Below, piece by piece: positions 37,325 through 44,214 of a DNA stretch of 64,000 nucleotides. The DNA is from Arenibacter sp. P308M17 (GTDB taxonomy: Bacteria > Bacteroidota > Bacteroidia > Flavobacteriales > Flavobacteriaceae): NCBI RefSeq assembly GCF_003426735.1, contig NZ_QVON01000004.1, forward strand, positions 372,001 through 436,000, in the 5' to 3' direction. The first letter of the stretch is position 1. Each line of letters begins with the position of its first letter. Made by a program: the position numbers and the translations under genes. The notes under the pieces are model-generated. The model worked only from the letters and a program-made list of their open reading frames with translations. It had not been told where the DNA came from and did no database searches.

Positions 37325-38479
37325 ATGAACTATTTTTCTTCTGATTTTAAACTGGGAATACTGGGAGGCGGTCAATTAGGTAAAATGCTTTTGTACGAAA
37401 CAAGAAAATTTGACATCCATACCAAAGTGATGGACCCCTCGGAGGAGGCTCCTTCCAAATTGGCCTGCAACGAATTTTTTAAGGGCGATTTAATGGATTT
37501 TGATGCGGTATATGCGTTGGGTAAAAAAGTAGATGTACTTACCATAGAGATCGAGAACGTTAACCTTAATGCCCTCGAAAAATTGGAGGACGAAGGGCTG
37601 AAGGTATTCCCCCCCACCCGTGCACTGCGGATCATACAGAACAAGGCAAAACAAAAACTGTTCTATGTGGACCAAAATATTCCTACTGCGGATTTTCAGC
37701 GTTTCGCCTACAAAAGTGAGATCGAGGACAGTATTGCCAACGGCGGCCTAAAATTCCCTTTTATTTGGAAGGCTGCACAATTTGGATATGACGGCCAGGG
37801 GGTTAAGGTAGTTCGCAAACTTGAAGATCTTAACGGTCTGCCTGCCGGGGAATGCATTACCGAAGAAATGGTGGATTTTAAAAATGAGCTCGCAGTGATC
37901 GTAGCACGGAGCGCCAGTGGTGAGGTAAAAACCTACCCGGTAGTGGAAATGGAGTTCCATCCGGAAGCCAACCAGGTGGAATATGTAATTTGCCCTGCGC
38001 GCATAGATGCCAAGGTCGCCGAAAAAGCCCAGGAAATAGCACTTCGGCTCTCCAATAAAATTAAACATGTTGGGCTATTGGCCGTGGAAATGTTCCAGAC
38101 TCGGGACGATAAAATTCTGGTGAACGAGGTGGCCCCCAGACCACATAACAGTGGCCATTATAGTATAGAAGCAAGTTACACCAATCAATTTGAACAACAT
38201 ATTCGTGCCATTTTAGACCTTCCTTTGGGAAATACGGCCAGTAAGGTAGCGGGGATAATGGTGAATTTAGTGGGTGAAGAAGGCCATACCGGAAATGTAG
38301 TCTATGAAAATATGGAGGAAATTTTGGGTCTGGACGGTGTTACTCCACATATTTACGGTAAAAAACAGACCCGGCCCTTCAGAAAAATGGGCCATGTCAC
38401 CATTGTGAACAACGATATAAACGAAGCTAGAAGAATAGCCGAACAAGTCAAGAATACCATAAAAGTAATTAGCGAATAA
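37325..38479 (+). CDS. purK: 5-(Carboxyamino)imidazole ribonucleotide synthase
   Basis: A 384-residue ATP-grasp enzyme that carboxylates AIR with bicarbonate in purine biosynthesis. The N-terminal LGILGGGQLGKMLLYETRKF and the ATP-grasp pieces KAAQFGYDGQGVKVV, VDFKNELAVIVARSASGEV, GLLAVEMF and NEVAPRPHNSGHYSIEAS are all present. purE follows 14 nt after the stop, so the two steps AIR to N5-CAIR to CAIR are one operon. Confidence 0.97.
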   Translation: MNYFSSDFKLGILGGGQLGKMLLYETRKFDIHTKVMDPSEEAPSKLACNEFFKGDLMDFDAVYALGKKVDVLTIEIENVNLNALEKLEDEGLKVFPPTRALRIIQNKAKQKLFYVDQNIPTADFQRFAYKSEIEDSIANGGLKFPFIWKAAQFGYDGQGVKVVRKLEDLNGLPAGECITEEMVDFKNELAVIVARSASGEVKTYPVVEMEFHPEANQVEYVICPARIDAKVAEKAQEIALRLSNKIKHVGLLAVEMFQTRDDKILVNEVAPRPHNSGHYSIEASYTNQFEQHIRAILDLPLGNTASKVAGIMVNLVGEEGHTGNVVYENMEEILGLDGVTPHIYGKKQTRPFRKMGHVTIVNNDINEARRIAEQVKNTIKVISE

Positions 38480-38493
38480 AAATTTTCAGCGAT

Positions 38494-38994
38494 ATGAGTA
38501 AAGTAGCCGTAGTAATGGGAAGTACCAGCGACCTCCCTATTATGCAGGAAGCCATAGACATACTAAAAGGTTTTGATATCGAAGTTGATGTTGATATTGT
38601 CTCTGCCCACCGTACCCCGGAAAAATTGTTCGATTTTAGCAAGAACGCCCATAAAAATGGGTATTCCGTAATCATTGCCGGTGCAGGGGGCGCTGCACAT
38701 TTACCCGGAATGGTGGCTTCCATGTCCCCGCTACCCGTTATAGGTGTTCCCGTAAAAAGCAGCAATTCCATTGATGGGTGGGATTCCATCCTGTCCATTC
38801 TCCAAATGCCCGGTGGTGTTCCCGTAGCTACCGTAGCCCTTAATGGCGCAAAAAATGCCGGAATTTTGGCCGCCCAGATCATTGGAAGCGCTGATAAATG
38901 TGTCCTGGATAAAATCATTGTTTACAAGGAAGGCCTGAAGCAAAAAGTCATTGACGGAGCCGAGGAAATGAAAAAAGTGAACAATCTACAATGA
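38494..38994 (+). CDS. purE: 5-(Carboxyamino)imidazole ribonucleotide mutase
   Basis: A 166-residue mutase that moves the carboxylate of N5-CAIR to form CAIR. It carries VVMGSTSDLPIMQEA, the SAHRTPEKLFDF loop with the catalytic His, and AGAGGAAHLPGMVASMSPLPVIGVPV. Presence with purK shows the bacterial two-enzyme route. The heptamer array lies immediately after the stop codon. Confidence 0.97.
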   Translation: MSKVAVVMGSTSDLPIMQEAIDILKGFDIEVDVDIVSAHRTPEKLFDFSKNAHKNGYSVIIAGAGGAAHLPGMVASMSPLPVIGVPVKSSNSIDGWDSILSILQMPGGVPVATVALNGAKNAGILAAQIIGSADKCVLDKIIVYKEGLKQKVIDGAEEMKKVNNLQ

Positions 38995-39057
38995 TCAATT
39001 AACAATTAACAGTGAACAGTGAACAGTGAACAGTGAACAATTATCAATTAACAATTA
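38995..39057. repeat. Heptamer array (nine units)
   Basis: Nine consecutive 7-nt units: TCAATTA, ACAATTA, four identical ACAGTGA, ACAATTA, TCAATTA, ACAATTA, with no spacers. It starts at the first base after the purE stop codon. Read as CARTRRR-like words, it resembles the reverse complement of the 7360-7415 array. Confidence 0.85.
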
Positions 39058-39114
39058 AAGGTCAAACTTTCAACTTTCAACATTATAACTTTAAACAAAA
39101 ATACAATACCCTTT

Positions 39115-41145
39115 ATGAATCCATTATTGGTCCCCTTTGATACAGCACCTTTCTCCAAAATCAAAAATGAACATTTCAAACCCGCATTTTTGCAGGCCAT
39201 TGAGGAGGCGAGGGCTGAAATCGATGCCATTGCAAACTCCAAAAAGGTTCCTTCTTTTGAAAATACCATAGCTGCCCTGGATTTTGCCGGTCAACAATTG
39301 GATAGGGTATCCAGTCTCTTTTTTAATTTGAATTCCGCAGAGACCAATCCCGAAATTCAGAAATTGGCCCAAGAGATATCTCCCCTATTGTCCGAATTCA
39401 GTAACGACATAACCCTGAACGAGGATTTGTTTAAGAGGGTCAAGGCCGTATACGACCAAAGAAATGATCTGGATTTAACGACCGAAGAACAGACCCTACT
39501 GGATAAAAAGTACAAAAGCTTTAGTAGGAACGGTGCCAATTTGCCTCCCGAAAAAAAGAAACGTCTGCGTGAAATTGATGCCCAACTCTCCAAACTTACA
39601 CTTCAATTCGGGGAAAATGTACTGGCCGAGACCAATAAATACGAAATGCACCTTACCCATGAGGAAGATTTGGACGGACTCCCGGAAGGAGAAAAGGAGG
39701 CAGCGGCACAATTGGCAAAATCCAAGGACAAAGAGGGCTGGTTGATTACCTTGGACTATCCAAGCTATATTCCCTTTATGAAATATGCCAAAAACAGAAA
39801 ATTAAGGAAGGAACTTTCCATCGCTTTTGGCAGCAAAGGCTTTCACAACGATGAACTGGACAATCAGAAAAATATAATCAACATTGCCAACCTCCGGCAC
39901 GAAAGGGCCAATCTCTTGGGCTATAAGACACATGCCCACTACGTATTGGAGGAGCGAATGGCAGAAACCCCGGAAAAAGTCCAACAATTTCTTCAGGAAC
40001 TGCTGGAAAAGGCAAAACCGGCAGCGGAGAGGGAATTTGCCGAGTTGGAAAATTTCACCAAGCAATTGGACAATATAGACCGATTGGAAAAATGGGACGG
40101 AGCCTATTATTCTGAAAAACTGAAGCAAAAACTGTTCGATCTGGACGATGAAAAACTCAAACCTTATTTTAAACTGGAAAATGTTATTGCCGGAGTATTT
40201 AAAGTAGCCACAAAATTATTCGGCCTGCAATTTGAAGAAGTTTTTGATATCGACAAATATCATCCGGATGTAAAAACTTATCGTGTTTACGATAAGGACA
40301 AAAATCCGGTATCCTTGTTTTATGCGGATTTCCACCCTAGACCTGGAAAACGGGGAGGGGCATGGATGACATCCTACAAAGCGCAATACGTACAGAACGG
40401 AATTAATGTTCGCCCGCACATTTCCAACGTATGCAATTTCACCAAACCTACCGCCAGTAAACCCTCTCTCCTTACGTTTAACGAGGTCACTACCTTGTTC
40501 CATGAGTTTGGCCACGGATTGCACGGTATGTTGGCAAACACGGTGTACCCAGGCCTGTCCGGCACTTCTGTTTATTGGGATTTTGTGGAACTGCCCAGTC
40601 AGATCATGGAAAACTGGTGCTACGAAAAAGAGGCTTTGGAATTATTTGCAACACATTACCAAACAGGCGAAGCAATACCAATGGAACTGGTTCAAAAAAT
40701 AAAGGACTCGGCCACCTTCCAAGAGGGAATGGCCACCTTAAGACAGATCAGTTTTGGGTTGTTGGACATGTCCTGGCACGGGGCGGATCCATCCGGCATC
40801 AGCAACGTAAAGGAACAGGAAACAAAGGCCTTTAAGCCAACAGATCTATATCCGGAATGCCCCGAAACCTGCATGAGCACTTCCTTTTCCCATATATTTC
40901 AAGGTGGATATTCCTCTGGATATTACAGCTACAAGTGGGCGGAAGTGCTGGATGCGGATGCCTTTGCCTACTTTAAGGAGAAAGGCATTTTCAACCAAGA
41001 AGTGGCTACAAAATTTAAGGACAATATATTGTCCAAGGGCGGTACTGAAAAACCCATGGAATTGTACAAACGCTTTAGGGGGAGCGAACCAAAGATAGAG
41101 GCCTTGTTAAAAAGGGCGGGCCTGTTGTCCGGGACGGTGGATTAA
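39115..41145 (+). CDS. M3 family oligopeptidase (Dcp/PrlC-like)
   Basis: A 676-residue zinc peptidase of family M3, which degrades small peptides. The zinc site is LFHEFGHGLHGML (His463, Glu464, His467) with the downstream Glu in FVELPSQIMENW. RPGKRGGAWM and FQGGYSSGYYSYKWAEVLDADAF are typical of the Dcp/oligopeptidase A branch. There is no signal peptide at MNPLLVPFDTAPFSK, so it is cytosolic. The start at 39115 follows the heptamer array by 57 nt. Dcp versus PrlC specificity cannot be decided. Confidence 0.92.
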   Translation: MNPLLVPFDTAPFSKIKNEHFKPAFLQAIEEARAEIDAIANSKKVPSFENTIAALDFAGQQLDRVSSLFFNLNSAETNPEIQKLAQEISPLLSEFSNDITLNEDLFKRVKAVYDQRNDLDLTTEEQTLLDKKYKSFSRNGANLPPEKKKRLREIDAQLSKLTLQFGENVLAETNKYEMHLTHEEDLDGLPEGEKEAAAQLAKSKDKEGWLITLDYPSYIPFMKYAKNRKLRKELSIAFGSKGFHNDELDNQKNIINIANLRHERANLLGYKTHAHYVLEERMAETPEKVQQFLQELLEKAKPAAEREFAELENFTKQLDNIDRLEKWDGAYYSEKLKQKLFDLDDEKLKPYFKLENVIAGVFKVATKLFGLQFEEVFDIDKYHPDVKTYRVYDKDKNPVSLFYADFHPRPGKRGGAWMTSYKAQYVQNGINVRPHISNVCNFTKPTASKPSLLTFNEVTTLFHEFGHGLHGMLANTVYPGLSGTSVYWDFVELPSQIMENWCYEKEALELFATHYQTGEAIPMELVQKIKDSATFQEGMATLRQISFGLLDMSWHGADPSGISNVKEQETKAFKPTDLYPECPETCMSTSFSHIFQGGYSSGYYSYKWAEVLDADAFAYFKEKGIFNQEVATKFKDNILSKGGTEKPMELYKRFRGSEPKIEALLKRAGLLSGTVD

Positions 41146-41256
41146 ATGAATAGTCAGTATTCTTAGTAGGCAGTTTACAGTTGCAGTTGGCAGATGAGGG
41201 CATAAAATATAATCACAGGGCAGAAATCAACCTACCTTCTTATAACACAAAGACAT

Positions 41257-41667
41257 TTACAATCCCGTATTATCCTGAATTTTGGGATTTATTTGTTTTA
41301 AATGGGATACAAATGCACTTTTCTCTTTGGGGGAAATGATGACGCTTTCATATTTATTGTAAAACACCTCCAACCTATCCAAGGAAGTGGCAGGGGCACT
41401 AATGGGATTTTTGGTAGTCTCAATTTTCGTAATGGAACTTATTGGAATGGAACGATCGAGGAGAAATCCACTTTTGACCCTTAAAACCCCATTACCTATC
41501 TCATAATAGGTGGTCAAAAATATGTATCCGATAAAAAGTGAAGGCAACAACAAAAGTACGGGGCCAATAGGTACAGGGTTTTTCAACCATTGGTATACAG
41601 GCGCTAAAAGTAAAAGGAGGATTATGATTACCAGAATCCCCCCTATTTTGGATTTATATCTTACCAT
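41257..41667 (-). CDS. Bacterial PH-domain membrane protein
   Basis: A 136-residue protein: MVRYKSKIGGILVIIILLLLLAPVYQW and a second hydrophobic segment near LLLLPSLFIGYIF form two TM helices. A PH-like beta domain follows (TYYEIGNGVLRVKSGFLLDRSIPISSITKIETTKNP, LDRLEVFYNKYESVIISPKEKSAFVSHLKQINP). An in-frame ATG 24 nt upstream is possible, but the MVRYKSKIG start fits the family. It stands alone; function unknown. Confidence 0.8.
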   Translation of the reverse strand: MVRYKSKIGGILVIIILLLLLAPVYQWLKNPVPIGPVLLLLPSLFIGYIFLTTYYEIGNGVLRVKSGFLLDRSIPISSITKIETTKNPISAPATSLDRLEVFYNKYESVIISPKEKSAFVSHLKQINPKIQDNTGL

Positions 41668-41726
41668 AAGAACAATATTGCCCAGACTCATTTTTAGTAT
41701 ACCAAAAATGGCCGTTGCGGCCTAGG

Positions 41727-42086
41727 TTAGTTGTTTGCCTTAACGGCATCATATCCCCCTTCCAGGTCGATTACATGATTAAAACCCAAGGATTTTAATT
41801 TTTCCTGCGCCTTGGCACTTCGTCCTCCCATCTTGCAATAGAGGTAGATAGTCTTATTCTTGTCCACAGTTTTAAATCGTTCCGAGAAATCAGCATCATA
41901 CCAATTTATATTATCCGCATTCTCCAAATGCCCCTCACTAAATTCATCAGGGGTCCTGACATCTACCAAAATAGCGTTATCCAATAATTCCTGCTTAAAG
42001 TCGCTTATCGGCATTTTGTCCTTATTTTCTTGGGAGCAGCCGGTTTGTAGTATCAGCATTACCAAAAAAAGAATTATTTTTCCCAT
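41727..42086 (-). CDS. Rhodanese-domain lipoprotein
   Basis: A 119-residue protein with lipobox LILQTGC (Cys17) and a single rhodanese domain: ILVDVRTPDEFSEGHLENADNINW and the active-site loop YLYCKMGGRSAKAQEKL with Cys84. Rhodanese domains carry sulfane sulfur or bind phosphate-like groups. A periplasmic, lipid-anchored location is inferred from the lipobox. It is divergent from the ECF sigma gene, with both promoters in a 73-nt spacer. Confidence 0.88.
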   Translation of the reverse strand: MGKIILFLVMLILQTGCSQENKDKMPISDFKQELLDNAILVDVRTPDEFSEGHLENADNINWYDADFSERFKTVDKNKTIYLYCKMGGRSAKAQEKLKSLGFNHVIDLEGGYDAVKANN

Positions 42087-42102
42087 AACATATTTGCTTA
42101 AT

Positions 42103-42110
42103 CAAAAATA
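42103..42110 (-). promoter_or_regulatory. -7 box of rhodanese gene (TATTTTTG)
   Basis: This is an exact TAnnTTTG, 17 nt before the start codon. Confidence 0.5.
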
Positions 42111-42136
42111 AGAATTCTTCTTCAGAAAAAATCACC

Positions 42137-42144
42137 TATTTTTG
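42137..42144 (+). promoter_or_regulatory. -7 box of ECF sigma gene (TATTTTTG)
   Basis: This is an exact TAnnTTTG, 16 nt before the start codon chosen at 42160. It makes the upstream start at 42142 unlikely. Confidence 0.5.
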
Positions 42145-42159
42145 AAACGACAAAGAGGT

Positions 42160-42720
42160 ATGGCAAAACAAGAATTAAATCCGGACATATGGGTCGATAG
42201 TTATTCCGACTACCTATTCAACTATGCGGTAAGCCGGGTAAGCGATTCTGAAATTGCCAAGGATCTGGTACAGGAGACTTTTTTTGCCGGATTAAAGTCG
42301 GCCAAAAATTTTAAGGGGGAGGCGGCAGAAAGGACCTGGCTGATCTCCATCCTAAAAAGGAAGGTAATTGATCATTATCGCAAAATAAATTCCAAAAAAG
42401 CAAAATCCATGGTCCGAATCACCCAAAACCAGAATAGCGAGGCAGATAGCAACTATTTGGAGGAACAGGTGGCGGACCCTATGAGCTTATTGGAAAACAG
42501 CCAAATAGAAAACGAAGAGTTGGGCATGGCCATACAGCACTGTATCGCCAAGCTTCCAAAAAAACACGCTTTGGCATTTACCCTAAAAACCATAAACGGA
42601 CTCAGTACCGAGGAGGTATGTAAGGAGCTGGATATCAATCCGTCTAACCTTTGGGTCATCCTGCATAGGGCTAGAACGGTTCTTATGGATTGCCTAAACA
42701 ACAATTGGTTCAAGATATGA
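42160..42720 (+). CDS. ECF-type RNA polymerase sigma factor
   Basis: A 186-residue sigma-70 family protein of the ECF group. Region 2 is YLFNYAVSRVSDSEIAKDLVQETFFAGLKSAKNFKGEAAERTWLISILKRKVIDHYRK. Region 4 is LPKKHALAFTLKTINGLSTEEVCKELDINPSNLWVILHRARTVLMDCL, with a helix-turn-helix for -35 recognition. Regions 1 and 3 are absent, as expected. A small ZAS-type protein lies 307 nt downstream on the same strand and is the likely partner. The spacer between them is filled by mobile-type repeats. The start MAKQELNPDIW was chosen by promoter position. Confidence 0.93.
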   Translation: MAKQELNPDIWVDSYSDYLFNYAVSRVSDSEIAKDLVQETFFAGLKSAKNFKGEAAERTWLISILKRKVIDHYRKINSKKAKSMVRITQNQNSEADSNYLEEQVADPMSLLENSQIENEELGMAIQHCIAKLPKKHALAFTLKTINGLSTEEVCKELDINPSNLWVILHRARTVLMDCLNNNWFKI

Positions 42721-42728
42721 AATGCCCA

Positions 42729-42744
42729 CCTGTCTGCCGGCAAG
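42729..42744. repeat. Truncated CCTGCC/GGCAGG palindrome
   Basis: CCTGTCTGCCGGCAAG is the left three quarters of the 20-22 bp palindrome. It ends exactly where MITE-like copy A begins, which suggests interruption by that element. Confidence 0.45.
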
Positions 42745-42910
42745 CTAGTGTTTTGTCAATGCTACTGTGTCGTTTAAGTCGCGGTTATTTTTTATCTGGC
42801 CAAGGCAAAAAAACGTTGCATAGCCGTAGCTACGGAACTGTTTTTTAACGAAGGCCAGGTGAAAAAGAACAAGACTTGGGATGGCTAAAGTAGGGTTGAC
42901 AGGACACATA
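42745..42910 (+). mobile_element. MITE-like element, copy A
   Basis: A 166-bp non-coding unit between the sigma factor and anti-sigma genes. Left end CTAGTGTTTTGTCAATGC and right end TTGACAGGACACATA form an imperfect inverted repeat flanked by TA. The interior holds CTGGCCAAGGCAAAAAAACG, CATAGCCGTAGCTACGG and TTTTTTAACGAAGGCCAG, which fold into a long imperfect hairpin centred on GTAGCTAC. About 94% identical, by eye, to copy B at 11473-11637. No transposase is present, so any movement would need a transposase in trans. Confidence 0.75.
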
Positions 42911-42931
42911 GGTTAACAACTTGCAAAACTA

Positions 42932-42945
42932 CCGATAATTATCGG
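42932..42945. repeat. CCGATAATTATCGG palindrome, copy 2
   Basis: Fourteen-bp core of the palindrome at 15521-15536, inside leader copy X2. Confidence 0.75.
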
Positions 42946-42972
42946 CACGAAAATGATTAAAAAGGCATTGCA

Positions 42973-42994
42973 CCTGCCTGCCGGCAAAGGCAGG
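42973..42994. repeat. CCTGCC/GGCAGG palindrome inserted in leader X2
   Basis: A 22-nt unit starting CCTGCCTGCCGGC and ending AAAGGCAGG. Comparison with the empty leader at 15505-15598 defines both of its ends. Confidence 0.8.
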
Positions 42995-43027
42995 TCTGAC
43001 CATTAAAAAACAAATAAATATCAACAG

Positions 43028-43255
43028 ATGAAAAGCTGTAAGGACGTTGAAATAATCTGTACTAAAGCGCAGTACAAGGAAGCCTCCTTCCTGGAGAAAA
43101 TAAAGATAAGACTGCATCTGTTTTTTTGCAAAACCTGTAAAACTTTTTCCAAAAAAAACACTGAACTAACCACTCTCTGTTCCCAAGCCAAAATCAGGAC
43201 ACTTCCGGTTGAGGAAAAGGAAAAGATGAAAACGGAGTTAAAATCAAAGATTTAA
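43028..43255 (+). CDS. Small ZAS-type anti-sigma factor candidate
   Basis: A 75-residue protein starting MKSCKDVEIICTKAQYKEAS. It has His30-x3-Cys34-x2-Cys37 (HLFFCKTC), the exact spacing of the zinc-binding ZAS motif, plus an upstream Cys11. No TM segment follows, so it would be a soluble, minimal anti-sigma. Gene order (after an ECF sigma) supports this. The 3' end overlaps the convergent membrane-protein gene by 12 nt. Such short proteins are hard to name by similarity, and a zinc role other than anti-sigma is possible. Confidence 0.72.
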   Translation: MKSCKDVEIICTKAQYKEASFLEKIKIRLHLFFCKTCKTFSKKNTELTTLCSQAKIRTLPVEEKEKMKTELKSKI

Positions 43256-44074
43256 AAAGGCATCCATTACCAAAATACAGGCCCACCATAAAATGGGTAC
43301 GGACTCGACCCAAAAGGAAGAAAAAAATGAAGACTGATTTCTCTTGGTCACCAACAATAATACTCCTAACACCAAAAATACCAGACTTTTACCCATCACC
43401 TCCAAATACGTCAGCTGATCTTTCATAAAAGTAATTAAGAAAAAAAGTACCGCGCCGGCAGCACCCAATAGTTTTGTTTTTTGGCAACCAAACCGTTGGG
43501 GCAGCGTCCTAAGTTCGGGATCATCATAAGCCAAATCCCTAATTTCGAATGGCAACATTAGGATCAGGACCATTAAAAATCGTTGCACCAACTCCACTAC
43601 AACATCCCAATCCAAGACTGCATCCGCAGCTACAACTGGCAAAACCACCGTTGTTCCCGCCCAAACCAAGGCCACGATAAAAATTTTGAACCCTCCCAAA
43701 CTCCTAAGGTTCTTTGCATTGGGCAACAACGGAACCGCATATAAACTGGCAAGAACGGATAAGACCACAATCCCGATCCACGCTTCAAAGGATACAAAAA
43801 AGGAATGGTACAAGGCAAAAGCCCCCGCAATAAAGCTTAACACTTGAATGTTCTTGTGATACCTATTGGATACCAAATAATACTTCTTGGCCTCCACCCC
43901 ATACTTCACAAAATTGTAGCAGGCAATTGTTCCAAAAAATGCCAGGTAGGAGATATGGTTGTCCCTGGACAATCCAAAAAAAATGCAGGTAATTTCAATA
44001 AATGCAAAAACCGAAAATGCTACATGTATACTGGCATCCAAATAAAAATGAAATAAGTAGCTGCGCCAGTTCAT
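43244..44074 (-). CDS. UbiA-like membrane protein
   Basis: A 276-residue protein with about eight hydrophobic segments. The loop FEIRDLAYDDPELRTLPQRFG matches the second Asp-rich motif of UbiA prenyltransferases (D-x-x-D plus TLP...G). The first motif, normally NDxxDxxxD, is replaced by YNFVKYGVEAKKY and has no Asp. It may be a degenerate or specialised prenyltransferase relative; activity is doubtful. It lies between the anti-sigma candidate and gcvP, pointing away from gcvP. Confidence 0.65.
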   Translation of the reverse strand: MNWRSYLFHFYLDASIHVAFSVFAFIEITCIFFGLSRDNHISYLAFFGTIACYNFVKYGVEAKKYYLVSNRYHKNIQVLSFIAGAFALYHSFFVSFEAWIGIVVLSVLASLYAVPLLPNAKNLRSLGGFKIFIVALVWAGTTVVLPVVAADAVLDWDVVVELVQRFLMVLILMLPFEIRDLAYDDPELRTLPQRFGCQKTKLLGAAGAVLFFLITFMKDQLTYLEVMGKSLVFLVLGVLLLVTKRNQSSFFSSFWVESVPILWWACILVMDAFLNL

Positions 44075-44171
44075 AAATCAAAAATAAACACAGTGTTCAT
44101 AACCTCTCATTTTAGTTAAAAACTTTGAAGGAGTTGGACTTAAAAGCTGCAAAATAAACATAAATAATGAG

Positions 44172-44179
44172 TATTTTTG
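44172..44179 (+). promoter_or_regulatory. -7 box of gcvP (TATTTTTG)
   Basis: This is an exact TAnnTTTG, 35 nt before the start codon at 44215. It overlaps the first codons of the alternative start at 44167, which is thereby unlikely. I looked for a glycine riboswitch in this leader and saw none. Confidence 0.5.
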
Positions 44180-44214
44180 CTCACCTATATTTTAGATCAA
44201 AATTGCTTGAATTT

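Larger units (their letters stand above)
42921..43033 (+). repeat. Duplicated 5' leader, copy X2 (filled site)
   Basis: Homologous to 15505-15598 upstream of etfB in the same order of blocks up to and including the start codon ATGAAA. A 22-nt palindrome (42973-42994) sits between the CATTGCA and TCTGACC blocks and is absent from the other copy. Confidence 0.7.

Noticed and set aside
38995-39057. CRISPR-like array
   Set aside because: The repeats are 7 nt with no spacers and there are no cas genes in the window.
44075-44214. Glycine riboswitch in front of gcvP
   Set aside because: None of the conserved glycine-aptamer segments could be found in the 140-nt leader.
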